Origin: Candidatus Zixiibacteriota bacterium | GTDB taxonomy: Bacteria; Zixibacteria; MSB-5A5; GN15; FEB-12 | Direction of reading: 5' to 3' | DNA length: 48,585 nt | Assembly: GCA_024276275.1 (NCBI GenBank) | Contig: JAJRXM010000041.1 | Coordinates: forward strand, 1 to 48,585 | Part shown: positions 1 through 8,551 of the stretch, piece after piece | Position numbering within the stretch: position 1 is the first letter of the stretch | How the letters are laid out: each line of letters starts with the position of its first letter | Notes under the pieces: generated by a model | Seen by the model: only the letters and a program-made list of their open reading frames with translations | Told to the model about the DNA's origin: nothing | Databases searched by the model: none | Made by a program: the position numbers and the translations under genes

Positions 1-600
1 AATGGAATTCTCAGAATAAAACTTGAATGGACAAATGAGGTAGATATAAACAGTTTACCGTATTATAAATATGATTATTTTGATACACCTGCCAAAAAGT
101 TAAATCTATTGAGTGCTGTTCATTCTGAACTTAGTGAAATACATAATGTTTTAGATAAACAGACAACAGAACGAGTAACATTAGAACCTAATCAACAGAT
201 AGAATTTACATTTTCAGCAGATACGATTCCAAGTAATTACAGAAGACTTCTCTATTTTAAATTCAAAGGAAGATATGAAAGTTTAGGGAATAATTCTACT
301 GAACTAAATACAAGTTTACCTAATCAGTTCAGTTTAAAACAAAATTATCCTAACCCATTTAATCCGTCAACGATGTTTGAGTTTGACCTGCCTGTTTCTA
401 CGGATGTTAAGTTTGAGATATTTAATGTTTTAGGACAAAAAGTACAAACACTCATAAATTCAAAAATAGAAGCCGGAACACATAAAATAGAGTGGAATGG
501 TTGGGATAATACAGGGAGTCGAGTTGCTTCAGGTATTTATTTCGCCAAATTCTCAGCCGGAACGTATAAAACAACAAAGAAGATGGTGGTGCTGAAATGA
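1..600 (+). CDS. C-terminal part of a secreted protein with type IX sorting domain
   Basis: The reading frame is open from the first base of the window, so this is the 3' end of a longer gene whose start lies outside. About 199 residues are visible. The last ~90 residues are a type IX secretion (Por) sorting domain: a QNYPNPFNPST motif, a VLGQ turn, a GWDNTGSRVASGIYFAKF strand and a KKMVVLK end. In this family the domain directs export across the outer membrane and is usually removed at the surface. The part before it has no recognisable catalytic motif. A TTG at 109 could be read as a start, but the frame continues upstream without a stop. The stop TGA overlaps the next ATG (ATGA), so the two genes are probably translationally coupled. 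The function of the passenger domain is unknown. Confidence 0.85.
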   Translation, partial: NGILRIKLEWTNEVDINSLPYYKYDYFDTPAKKLNLLSAVHSELSEIHNVLDKQTTERVTLEPNQQIEFTFSADTIPSNYRRLLYFKFKGRYESLGNNSTELNTSLPNQFSLKQNYPNPFNPSTMFEFDLPVSTDVKFEIFNVLGQKVQTLINSKIEAGTHKIEWNGWDNTGSRVASGIYFAKFSAGTYKTTKKMVVLK

Positions 601-1757
601 AAAAAACTGAATTAAAATACTTTGTTATTCTGTTATTAAGTTTAATAATTAAATTAGGGTGTACTTCTCCACCGGTGGAAGACCCTAGTTATTCTATAAT
701 AGAAGATCCAGGAATAATAAGTGATGATTGTTGCTCCGCACATTACACTACAAGTATTTCGGGGAATACTCCTGTTGGCGGTCGTTATTATTGGTCAGCT
801 CTGTTACATAAAGATACTTTGGTGAACTATGGTAATCCTATTTATTTAGAAGAAGGAGAATTTAGTAATATTGACATAGAAATAGTTGTGAGTTATTTGG
901 ATAATATCCCATACGGCGAATATAAAAAGTATATATATTCTTCTGCAAATGAAGAAGATGTTGGTAAGGTAGATTTAAGAGATATTGCAAGTTCTCAAGA
1001 ATTTGTTGTGGTTGCAGATTATACTACTGTAACTTGTGCTGACTGTTGTACCAAAAATCCCAATATCTCAAGGTATAAAACTTGGGCTATTAAAGATATT
1101 GGAAACGCTATTGGTGCTTCAGCAACTATTAAAACAAGATATGGCAAACTTTGTGGAGTAGGATTTCCTGTGGCAGATACTATAAAAGCTCAATCAAATG
1201 TATTCGTCACTATTCAAGCTTCTATAAATCCGAAGGATATAACTACAAATTTCATTCAAATGGGTTATATGCATTTAAGAGAGTTTAGCAGCGTTGATAC
1301 TTTTGTATATGTAGAGTTTTTAGGTTTAGTTAATGGCAATGAATATGTAATATATAAAATAAAAGGATCATCATTTCCAAGTATTGGAACACCAATTCCT
1401 GATTCTAACTATACATATAAAGTAAAATTTAATCCTTCTTCCGGGTCTATTTTTTGTTATCTTGATAACAATCCTGTTATATCCCAAGAAACGTCATGGT
1501 GGATTGGTAAAACAATGCGGTATGCTACTTGGCAAGGCGAAATAGATGGACGTGAAACAGATATGGCAGGCACCATTAACAATAAATGTGAAATAATAGA
1601 TTGTTCTTATATAAAAGATGATTATGTTATTTATAATGCAAGTTTTGATATGAATGATAATATAGGAGTTACCCCTCAGACAGGGAATAGACCAGCAGAG
1701 TGGGGTATCTCTTACGAATTTTCGAATCTAAAAATTTGGGATGTTTTTCCTCTTTAG
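597..1757 (+). CDS. Exported, possibly lipid-anchored protein of unknown function
   Basis: A 386-residue protein. The N-terminus is a basic-hydrophobic leader ending in KLGC (Cys22), a poor lipobox match, so a lipoprotein is possible but not certain. Two cysteine pairs or clusters follow (a CC near residue 45 and CADCC near residue 150). The C-terminal half (TYKVKFNPSSGSIFCYLDNN ... YEFSNLKIWDVFPL) has the beta-rich, regularly spaced aromatic look of a concanavalin/LamG-like domain that measures a ligand or wall polymer, but I cannot name a family. The start ATG overlaps the stop of the preceding sorting-domain gene, so both are probably co-transcribed. It lacks a type IX signal of its own. 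Function unknown. Confidence 0.7.
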   Translation: MKKTELKYFVILLLSLIIKLGCTSPPVEDPSYSIIEDPGIISDDCCSAHYTTSISGNTPVGGRYYWSALLHKDTLVNYGNPIYLEEGEFSNIDIEIVVSYLDNIPYGEYKKYIYSSANEEDVGKVDLRDIASSQEFVVVADYTTVTCADCCTKNPNISRYKTWAIKDIGNAIGASATIKTRYGKLCGVGFPVADTIKAQSNVFVTIQASINPKDITTNFIQMGYMHLREFSSVDTFVYVEFLGLVNGNEYVIYKIKGSSFPSIGTPIPDSNYTYKVKFNPSSGSIFCYLDNNPVISQETSWWIGKTMRYATWQGEIDGRETDMAGTINNKCEIIDCSYIKDDYVIYNASFDMNDNIGVTPQTGNRPAEWGISYEFSNLKIWDVFPL

Positions 1758-1789
1758 ATAAATATATTATAACAAAATGAGGTAAAGTT

Positions 1790-2566
1790 ATGAAAAATAA
1801 ATATTTAGTGATACCGATGTTAATAGCATCAATGATTAGTTTTCCCATAAGAGGAGAAATTAACGCGAATGACACATTAAAAATTCAGACAAAAGAACAA
1901 GCATATTCAACTGCCTTAGAATTAACAGGTTTTAATAAATTTAAAAATACTCAGTTTAATTTAGCCCTTTCTGAACAAAATGTATCATTAGTAAAATTTA
2001 CAGATTCCACAACTCCATTTATTTCGAATGAAATAAATAATAAAAATTCATGGAATATTAAATTTGATACAATCTACTTTGAAACTAACGGGAAAAAATT
2101 TAACTACTTTTCATTTTCAACTGATATCTTCTTAGATGAACAATCAGGAAAATTACTATCAATAATATGTAAATCAGGCAAGGTAAACAATCGCAAAATT
2201 TACAGACTTCCTACTGTCGAAGAATCAGAATTACAGTTACAACACTTTGGAGAAAAATATCACGGACTCCCTGATACTCCCCCCAAAATAAGTTTAAAAG
2301 AAGCTCTTGAAAAATGTAGCGGATATTTAAGTGCTAGAGAAATAATAGTATCTTATGTTTTATATTCTATAAAAACATCAGATACAGTTCCTGTATGGGT
2401 TATCTATTTAAGGGGATACAACCCTATATCTAATAAAGGAAAAGAATATCAAACTACAAACTATCGGTATATTATTGATGCTACTACAGGAGAAATGATA
2501 TTTAATAACAACCTACCATATCCTTTATTAGAAGGTGGCTTTGGTATAGAAAAGAATATAGAATAA
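1790..2566 (+). CDS. Secreted protein of unknown function, PepSY-like ending
   Basis: 258 residues, preceded by a GAGGT ribosome site and ATG 32 bases after the previous stop, so probably the third gene of the same transcript. Residues 1-24 form a signal peptide (MKNKYLVIPMLIASMISFP...). The C-terminal YRYIIDATTGEMIF is the 'value stored with a tag' strand pair seen at the end of PepSY and related propeptide-like domains; the remainder is not recognisable. No enzyme motif is visible. A 15-bp hairpin follows the stop. Function is not inferred. Confidence 0.65.
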   Translation: MKNKYLVIPMLIASMISFPIRGEINANDTLKIQTKEQAYSTALELTGFNKFKNTQFNLALSEQNVSLVKFTDSTTPFISNEINNKNSWNIKFDTIYFETNGKKFNYFSFSTDIFLDEQSGKLLSIICKSGKVNNRKIYRLPTVEESELQLQHFGEKYHGLPDTPPKISLKEALEKCSGYLSAREIIVSYVLYSIKTSDTVPVWVIYLRGYNPISNKGKEYQTTNYRYIIDATTGEMIFNNNLPYPLLEGGFGIEKNIE

Positions 2567-2624
2567 TATCTAATTAAAATTCGTTATTTAAGTATGATAC
2601 TATAAATTTAGCAATTAGAAACTC

Positions 2625-2662
2625 ATACTAAAATAGGGATAAGTTTCTCCCTATTTTAGTAT
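2625..2662. terminator. Perfect 15-bp hairpin between convergent genes
   Basis: ATACTAAAATAGGGA and its exact reverse complement are separated by an 8-base loop. It lies 58 bases after the 1790-2566 stop and 14 bases from the stop of the recombinase remnant on the other strand. The run of Ts is inside the stem rather than after it, so it could end transcripts from either side. Confidence 0.55.
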
Positions 2663-2675
2663 TGTGATAGTTCTA

Positions 2676-2897
2676 CTAAACTCTCATTGCATCCAAAGGA
2701 CTATATTGTTTGAAAGCTTCTTTTAACTTTTCTTCATCAACTAAGTGTACATATCTTTGAGTCATTTGAATAGTAGTATGACCCAATAGTCTTTGAAGTA
2801 AAAATGCTGGCATACCTGACATTGCTCTATGTGATGCCGCACTATGACGTATAAGTTTATTAGAAATATTTAATTCCGAAAATCCAGATAGTAAAAG
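2676..2897 (-). pseudogene. Tyrosine recombinase/integrase, C-terminal remnant
   Basis: Reading the minus strand gives 73 codons that match the catalytic end of phage-integrase family proteins: LIRHSAASH (the R-H box), LLQRLLGHTTIQMTQRY with the second His and the catalytic Tyr, then a short tail and TAG. The residue that is His in the HxxR box is Lys here, which is tolerated in some families. There is no start codon in a sensible place, a stop (TAA at 2898-2900) sits directly upstream, and the N-terminal DNA-binding and core domains are gone. This is therefore a decayed remnant of an integrative element. A conserved block at 3032-3100 lies just upstream of it. Confidence 0.8.
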
Positions 2898-3031
2898 TTA
2901 ATACTTTCGGGATTTTTGATTCATTATTTAATCGACACTTATTCTATAATATATTACTATGTCCACTTTCTCTGTGCCATATTTGTGTCTTTTTACATTC
3001 AAAAACAATCAAAATCCTTCAAAAACAAACT

Positions 3032-3100
3032 CAAACAATCAAAAACCTAACCCTTAGAGTTTCTTAGACTTAAATGCTATTTTGTTGTATTTCAACACCT
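3032..3100 (-). repeat. Conserved mobile-element end, copy A
   Basis: Read on the minus strand, this ~70-bp stretch matches 48318-48385 on the plus strand with an exact 20-base core (GTTAGGTTTTTGATTGTTTG) and a second well-kept stretch (ACAACAAAATA). Here it precedes the integrase remnant. The rest of the 2567-3162 gap holds this block, the remnant, a hairpin and no other gene I can support. Confidence 0.6.
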
Positions 3101-3162
3101 TACCAAATTAAACTAAAAAGACCACAGGGGTTTCGACCTACACGTATCTGGAATAATAAATT

Positions 3163-4425
3163 CTACGTCTTGCGTTCTTTTTTCTTGGCTGCGGGGAATA
3201 AAATGTTGTTGAGTATAAGTCGGTAGCCCGGAGAGTTTTTGTGCAGGCGTAATTCTGTCGGAGGGTCTGAAACCATGTGACGGTAATCTTCGGGATCATG
3301 GCCTGATAAAAAGGTAAAAGTGCCTCTACCTAGATTGCCGTGAATATAACGGACTTCATCAAAATTATCCGGTTGGCCTAAAATTGTAATATGTTTTTTG
3401 AGGTATGATTTCCGCCATGCTGTCGACTGTCCCATGAAACCGTCGACCGTATTTGTATGGCATTGGGTCAGCATTGTCGGAATCGGGTCGAGTTTGGCGG
3501 CAAAATCAAAAAGAAAGAAGTAGTCTTCCTGTTCGACCGGAAAACGAACCTGACGTTCGGGATAAGTGTCTATATCAGAATGACGGTAGAGCATCGGGTT
3601 GGTCGTAATATTAAAATTTTCAAAGGCAAAAGTTTTAGAAAAATCAAGTTTAGTTTCAGCACCCGGGTCTATCGGGTCGTTGTCAAACTCACGGGGAACA
3701 ATGTCTACTCCCTCGGCAGCGAGAGCTATATCCATCGTTTCGGGAGCGGAACACATCGAGAACAAAAAACCGCCACGCCTAACATAGTAATAAATAGTCT
3801 TGGCAACATCGAGCTTCATTTTTGAGACTTTAGTATAGCCGAGTTTAAGTGCCATTGCTTCGTTGGTCTTAACATCGGCCTGATACCAGAGCTGAGTACG
3901 GAATGCTGAATAAAATTTGCCGTACTGTCCGGTGTAATCTTCATGGTGGCTATGCAGCCAATCGTACTCTTCAAGCTGACCGGTAAGTACCTCTTCATCC
4001 CAAATAATCTCATACGGTATTTCAGCATACGCAAGGGCGAGAGTGACAGCATCATCCCATGGTTGATTCGACGGAGGTGAATAAACCGCAATTTTAGGAG
4101 CTTTTTCGAGTTCGACCCGTTCCATATTTTCAACTTCGATAATGCGATAAATATCGGCAATCTCTCCCTCGGTCACTTTTTCATAGGTAACTCCCATCAG
4201 CAGACAACGTTCGGCGGTTTCATTAGAATAGTCTAGTAAGAATGAACCGCTTTTATAGTTGAGTAGCCAGTTGCCTTTTTCACCCTTTTCAAGTGATTGA
4301 AAAACGACACCATACGCTTTCAGATGATCGGTCTGCGAGTTATCCATCGGAATTAAAATCCCGGCAGAAAATACAGAGATTGGAAATAAAAGCAAAAATA
4401 TGAGAGTTATAGTTTTCATTATCAT
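3163..4425 (-). CDS. Conserved secreted protein, FCB-group family (often mislabelled asparagine synthetase B)
   Basis: About 420 residues with a clear signal peptide (MIMKTITLIFLLLFPISVFSA). The frame extends upstream to a TTG at 4443, but the leader fits ATG at 4425 or 4419. Landmarks are GILIPMDNSQTDHLKAYG, NWLLNYKSGSFLL, EKAPKIAVYSPP, WLHSHHEDYTGQYGKFY, GGFLFSMCSAPE, HGNLGRGTFTFLSGHDPEDY and the ending SPGYRLILNNILFPAAKKK. I recognise this pattern from Bacteroidota proteins labelled 'asparagine synthetase B', although it has none of the AsnB glutaminase or synthetase motifs. The middle looks like a class I glutamine-amidotransferase/ThuA-type alpha-beta fold. The true function is unknown. 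It is convergent with nothing and sits downstream of lepA with a 39-base gap, so it may be read through from it. Confidence 0.8.
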   Translation of the reverse strand: MIMKTITLIFLLLFPISVFSAGILIPMDNSQTDHLKAYGVVFQSLEKGEKGNWLLNYKSGSFLLDYSNETAERCLLMGVTYEKVTEGEIADIYRIIEVENMERVELEKAPKIAVYSPPSNQPWDDAVTLALAYAEIPYEIIWDEEVLTGQLEEYDWLHSHHEDYTGQYGKFYSAFRTQLWYQADVKTNEAMALKLGYTKVSKMKLDVAKTIYYYVRRGGFLFSMCSAPETMDIALAAEGVDIVPREFDNDPIDPGAETKLDFSKTFAFENFNITTNPMLYRHSDIDTYPERQVRFPVEQEDYFFLFDFAAKLDPIPTMLTQCHTNTVDGFMGQSTAWRKSYLKKHITILGQPDNFDEVRYIHGNLGRGTFTFLSGHDPEDYRHMVSDPPTELRLHKNSPGYRLILNNILFPAAKKKERKT

Positions 4426-4464
4426 ATTGTACTCATTATACAAAAGATTTGAAAATAAGTTTAG

Positions 4465-6279
4465 TTACTTTTCAATTTGTAGGGCGGCTAAAAATGCTTC
4501 CTGAGGTATTTCAACAGTACCGAATTGTTTCATACGTTTTTTCCCTTTTTTCTGATTCTCAAGAAGTTTCCGTTTACGGGAAATATCACCGCCGTAACAT
4601 TTTGCCGTTACATTTTTACGTAACGCTTTTACTGTCGAACGGCTGATTACTCGGTTGCCGATAGCTGACTGAATAGCTACATCATACATTTGACGTGGAA
4701 TTAGCTTACGAAGTTTTTCGCACATTTGCATTCCCCATCTGTAAGAATGTTCGCGGTGAATAATAACCGAAAGAGCATCAACAGGGTCATTGTTAAGCAA
4801 AACATCAAGTTTTATCATGTCGGAGCGTTTGTAGTACGGCATTCCGTAATCAAATGATGCGTAGCCGCGGGTACAGGATTTGAGTTTATCATAAAAATCA
4901 AAAATTATCTCTGATAACGGAAATGAATAAGAAAGCGATGCCCGTTGTGGTGATAGATACTCAGTAGTTTTATACTCGCCTCGTCGTTCGGTACCAAGCT
5001 TCATTATAGCTCCGATATATTCATCGGGAACGATAATCTGTGCCTCAACATATGGTTCTTCTATATGTCCGATATCGCCAGGTTCAGGCATTTTAGCAGG
5101 ATTATCGACTATTGTTACTTTGTTTTCGTCATATTTGTCAAAGACATGGTATTCTACGTTGGGGACTGTGTTGATAATAGTCTGGTCATGTTCTCTTAAA
5201 AGTCTTTCGGTGATGATTTCCATGTGGAGGAGTCCTAAAAAGCCGACACGGAACCCAAAACCCAGTGCAGTTGATGTTTCAGGTGTGATTGTCAAAGAGG
5301 AGTCGTTTAGTTTTAGTCTTTCCAAAGAATCACGCAGGTCTGAAAATTTTTCGGCAACTGCAGGATATAACCCCGAGAATACCATCGGTTTTACATCAAC
5401 AAAACCACCTATAGGTTCTTTGGTAGGGTTTGCTAAAGTTGTAACAGTATCACCGATTTTTGTATCGGCAACATCTTTTATCGATGCGAAGAAATAGCCG
5501 ACCTCGCCGGCTGTTAATTTTTTCTGAGGAACTTGGTCTAACCTCAGATAACCGACTTCATCGGCATCGTATTCTTTTTGAGTTGAGAGAAACTTAATTT
5601 TATCATTTTTATGTAAAGTGCCGTTGATAATTCTCACTAGAGGCATAGCTCCCCGATAGGAATCAAAAACAGAATCAAACACCATAGCTTGCAAAGGCGC
5701 ATCGGGATCTCCCTGTGGAGCAGGTACAGAAGCTACAATAGCTTCGAGAACATCAGTGATACCCACACCGGTTTTAGCAGAGCATTTGATTACATCCGAA
5801 GGGTCACATCCTAAGAGGTCGACAATTTCTAAAGTAACTCTATCAGGGTCGGCAGCCGGTAAATCAATTTTATTTACAATAGGGATAATTTCTAATTCAT
5901 TTTCCATCGCCAGATAAAGATTGGAAAGAGTCTGGGCTTCAATTCCCTGTGCAGCATCGACAACCAACACTGCACCCTCGCAGGCTGAAAGTGAACGGCT
6001 GACTTCATAGGTGAAATCAACATGACCGGGAGTATCAATTAGGTTAAGCTGGTAAATATTATTATCTTTTGCTTTGTAGTCTAGCCGAATAGCATGTGCT
6101 TTAATCGTAATCCCGCGTTCACGCTCTAAGTCCATAGAATCAAGCACCTGGGATTTCATCTCTCTGTTTGAAAGAGTTTTGGTCTCTTGCAGGAGTCTGT
6201 CGGCAAGGGTTGATTTCCCATGGTCTATATGGGCAATAATAGAAAAATTTCTTATTTTGTTTAATTCAATCACAGGCAA
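4465..6279 (-). CDS. lepA: Elongation factor 4 (LepA), ribosome back-translocase GTPase
   Basis: 604 residues, the usual LepA length. The GTPase motifs are intact: AHIDHGKST (residues 16-24), DTPGHVDF and NKID. The LepA-specific C-terminal domain is present ([55 protein letters not shown]). It acts on stalled or mis-translocated ribosomes in the cytoplasm. The start is TTG at 6279 with AAAGGA five bases upstream; the GTG two codons further in is the alternative. A hairpin terminator separates it from the upstream cdaA gene, so it probably has its own promoter in the 6280-6380 gap. Confidence 0.97.
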   Translation of the reverse strand: MPVIELNKIRNFSIIAHIDHGKSTLADRLLQETKTLSNREMKSQVLDSMDLERERGITIKAHAIRLDYKAKDNNIYQLNLIDTPGHVDFTYEVSRSLSACEGAVLVVDAAQGIEAQTLSNLYLAMENELEIIPIVNKIDLPAADPDRVTLEIVDLLGCDPSDVIKCSAKTGVGITDVLEAIVASVPAPQGDPDAPLQAMVFDSVFDSYRGAMPLVRIINGTLHKNDKIKFLSTQKEYDADEVGYLRLDQVPQKKLTAGEVGYFFASIKDVADTKIGDTVTTLANPTKEPIGGFVDVKPMVFSGLYPAVAEKFSDLRDSLERLKLNDSSLTITPETSTALGFGFRVGFLGLLHMEIITERLLREHDQTIINTVPNVEYHVFDKYDENKVTIVDNPAKMPEPGDIGHIEEPYVEAQIIVPDEYIGAIMKLGTERRGEYKTTEYLSPQRASLSYSFPLSEIIFDFYDKLKSCTRGYASFDYGMPYYKRSDMIKLDVLLNNDPVDALSVIIHREHSYRWGMQMCEKLRKLIPRQMYDVAIQSAIGNRVISRSTVKALRKNVTAKCYGGDISRKRKLLENQKKGKKRMKQFGTVEIPQEAFLAALQIEK

Positions 6280-6385
6280 GCCTGTCCTTTATATTTTATT
6301 AACAACCAACACATGCAGAACCGTTACAGGATTCTTCCCTAGTTTTAATACTACCATAACAATCCGACTCTTTCATATAAAAACG

Positions 6386-6404
6386 CCCGACAATATCTGC
6401 CGGG
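6386..6404 (-). terminator. Intrinsic terminator after folP-cdaA
   Basis: CCCGGCA-GATAT-TGTCGGG on the minus strand makes a 7-bp stem with one G-T pair, followed by CGTTTTTA. It lies 89 bases after the cdaA stop. On the plus strand the same hairpin is followed by eight Ts, so it could work in both directions. Confidence 0.6.
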
Positions 6405-6492
6405 TGAGTATTTTTTTTCGGCTACATAGTATCAAACTAACAGGTGGCAAAGATAGGCAATAATGAGAGATTTGTCAATTTCTACCTTTTGC

Positions 6493-7254
6493 CTATTTCT
6501 TTAAATATTCAGCTAATACATCTTTGAACTCTGTTTTATCAATATCTGTGTATAGAGTGCTATTAAATGCTATTGATATTTTACTGGTCTCCTCGGAAAC
6601 TACTACAATGACAGCATCGGAAAGTTCTGAAACTCCGATTGCCGCTTTGTGTCTCATGCCGTAGAGTTTTCTATATCTCGGATTTGTCGTCAATGGAAGC
6701 GAACAGGCAGCTGCAATAATATAGTCACCTGAGATAATAACGGCACCGTCATGCAATGGCGTATAAGGGGTAAAAAGAGTTATTAACATCTCGGATGACA
6801 ATTCTGCGTTCAGTTCTTTTCCTGATTCGGCATAATTTCTTAGTCCGGTTCTACGTTCAATGACAATCAGTCCACCATAGCGTAGTTCCGACAGACGTTG
6901 TACTGCCCGGTTGACTTCTTCAAGTGACTTTCGTTGTTCCATTGTAACAAATCTTCGGAGAAGCCTGTTTTGACCGAATTGAGCGAGAACTCCACGAAGT
7001 TCCGGTTGGAATACAATAACAATTGCTATGAGCCCGAAAGTTGCTAAGTTTGAAAAGAGCCAAGTCAGCCCTTCTAATTGGAACCAATAGGCTATAAATG
7101 AAACTCCGGCAACTAGCAAAAGTCCGATAATAATTTGAACCGAACGGGTTCCTTTAACTAGTTTGAGTATTTGAAAGATAACAAATGATACAATTAAGAC
7201 ATCTACTATATCTTTTAATCCGAAGCTCATAAAATCTATTTGGAATAAATTCAT
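6493..7254 (-). CDS. cdaA: Diadenylate cyclase CdaA (c-di-AMP synthesis)
   Basis: 253 residues. Three N-terminal membrane segments (residues ~10-85) precede a DisA_N/DAC domain. The catalytic signatures are present: LHDGAVII (the DGA motif) and GMRHKAAIG (the RHR-type motif, here RHK). The enzyme joins two ATP into cyclic di-AMP, which governs potassium and osmotic balance in many bacteria. The start ATG overlaps the folP stop (ATGA), so the two are coupled, an arrangement common in Bacteroidota relatives. An RCK potassium channel is encoded about 9 kb upstream on the same strand, a plausible but unproven target class. Confidence 0.95.
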   Translation of the reverse strand: MNLFQIDFMSFGLKDIVDVLIVSFVIFQILKLVKGTRSVQIIIGLLLVAGVSFIAYWFQLEGLTWLFSNLATFGLIAIVIVFQPELRGVLAQFGQNRLLRRFVTMEQRKSLEEVNRAVQRLSELRYGGLIVIERRTGLRNYAESGKELNAELSSEMLITLFTPYTPLHDGAVIISGDYIIAAACSLPLTTNPRYRKLYGMRHKAAIGVSELSDAVIVVVSEETSKISIAFNSTLYTDIDKTEFKDVLAEYLKK

Positions 7255-8132
7255 TTATACTCCATCACAGCCTGTAAAACTTTTAATGCTTCAACAGTTT
7301 CGGTCACATCGTGTACCCTTATGATATTAGCTCCATTTGCCACAGCAACAACTGCCGAGGCAATTGAACCGCCGATTCTTGCAGATGCGTCTTCGTCGGT
7401 CGGATGAATCATGTTAATAAATGATTTGCGAGAGGTTCCGATTAAAATAGGCAGGTTAAATTGTTTATATTGTTCTAAATCTGCTAATATCTCGAGATTA
7501 TCAGAAAGTCTTTTACCGAAACCGATACCGGGGTCAAGAATCAGTTTTGATTTTTCAACACCTGATGAAACGGCAAATTCGATACGCTCTTTGAAAAATG
7601 AGATTATTTCATCATTTACCGAATTATAAGATGGATTTTCCTGCATATTTTGAGGAGTTCCAAGCATGTGCATAATGACAATCGGTAGATTGTTTTTAGC
7701 AACGACTTTTGCCATATTGGGTGAATTACGGAATGCTGATATATCATTTATCATATCAGCCCCGACATCAACAGCTTTTTGAGCGACCTCTGATTTATAT
7801 GTGTCAACTGAAATAGGGATATCGGTTTGTTTTCGCAGAGCTGAGATTAACGGAATAATCCGTTCAAGTTCATCAGAAACAGAAACAGGGACAGCACCAG
7901 GGCGACTGGATTCACCGCCTATATCAATTATATCGGCACCCTCTGATTCCATTTGTAAAACTCTATCGACAGCATTCTCGATAGAATTATATTGCCCGCC
8001 ATCGGAAAACGAGTCGGGTGTATAATTCAATATACCCATGATAAGCGGTCTGCTTAAGGAAAGCTGAGTCCCGTTTGACGAGGTAATAACCTGTTTGATT
8101 TCTTCTTTTTTCACATAAGTCTGTTTTGGCAT
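7251..8132 (-). CDS. folP: Dihydropteroate synthase
   Basis: 293 residues with a complete TIM-barrel signature: LIMGILNYTPDSFSDGGQY (pterin-binding loop 1), DIGGESSRPGA (loop 2), ISVDTYKSEVA, DMINDISAF, LDPGIGFGKRLSDNLEIL, IGTSRKSFI and IRVHDV near the end. It condenses p-aminobenzoate with the pterin pyrophosphate in folate synthesis and is the sulfonamide target. The ATG start has a GGAAAG ribosome site. The gene overlaps cdaA by four bases. Upstream lies the broken DUF3857 gene. Confidence 0.96.
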   Translation of the reverse strand: MPKQTYVKKEEIKQVITSSNGTQLSLSRPLIMGILNYTPDSFSDGGQYNSIENAVDRVLQMESEGADIIDIGGESSRPGAVPVSVSDELERIIPLISALRKQTDIPISVDTYKSEVAQKAVDVGADMINDISAFRNSPNMAKVVAKNNLPIVIMHMLGTPQNMQENPSYNSVNDEIISFFKERIEFAVSSGVEKSKLILDPGIGFGKRLSDNLEILADLEQYKQFNLPILIGTSRKSFINMIHPTDEDASARIGGSIASAVVAVANGANIIRVHDVTETVEALKVLQAVMEYK

Positions 8133-8227
8133 AATATCTTTCCGAATATAGTAATATATACGAAATTTAAGATATCAATAGCAAGAGTAAAGTTTGAAAG
8201 ATATTGAAGAAAATCAGTCTGAAAAAT

Positions 8228-8551
8228 TTATTGCATATAAAATTTTATATATTTTGAAGTGATTTTTTTTAATCTCTGATAAAACATTTCATATTCTAGA
8301 AATTGATCTGTGTTTGCTTGATAAGTTTTTAATTCTTTAGTGACAATACAGTAAAACAAGTTATCGACTTGATCTGTTGTTGTTGTAAACAGCTGAAACG
8401 AAGTTTCAATAGTGTCCGGTTTAATAAATTGAACAGAATCAATTTGCAGGAAAGTATCAATTTGTATGGAAATGGAATCGACAACTTTGTAGGGATAACT
8501 GTATTTAATAGGATATTTACGGTTTAATGTCTTTACTTTCTGCAGATTTTT
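8228..8551 (-). pseudogene. C-terminal end of interrupted DUF3857 gene (third piece)
   Basis: This is the in-frame continuation of the 8552-9712 frame beyond its TAA at 8552-8554, 107 codons to a TAA at 8228. The translation (KVKTLNRKYPIKYSYPYK ... TTDQVDNLFYCIV) looks like the usual C-terminal domain of DUF3857 proteins, which have 'YPxxFxYP' at this place. It would not be made unless the stop is bypassed or is an error. A T6/A7 pair of runs around the stop could also be explained by two compensating length errors. Confidence 0.6.

Noticed and set aside
3121-3151. tRNA-like or attachment sequence (ACCACAGGGGTTTCGACCT) beyond the integrase remnant
   Set aside because: The T-arm-like look does not extend to pairing stems or an acceptor end, so I could not support a tRNA or a matched attachment site.
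3457-3825. 122-codon plus-strand frame
   Set aside because: Antisense to the conserved secreted protein at 3163-4425; no independent support.
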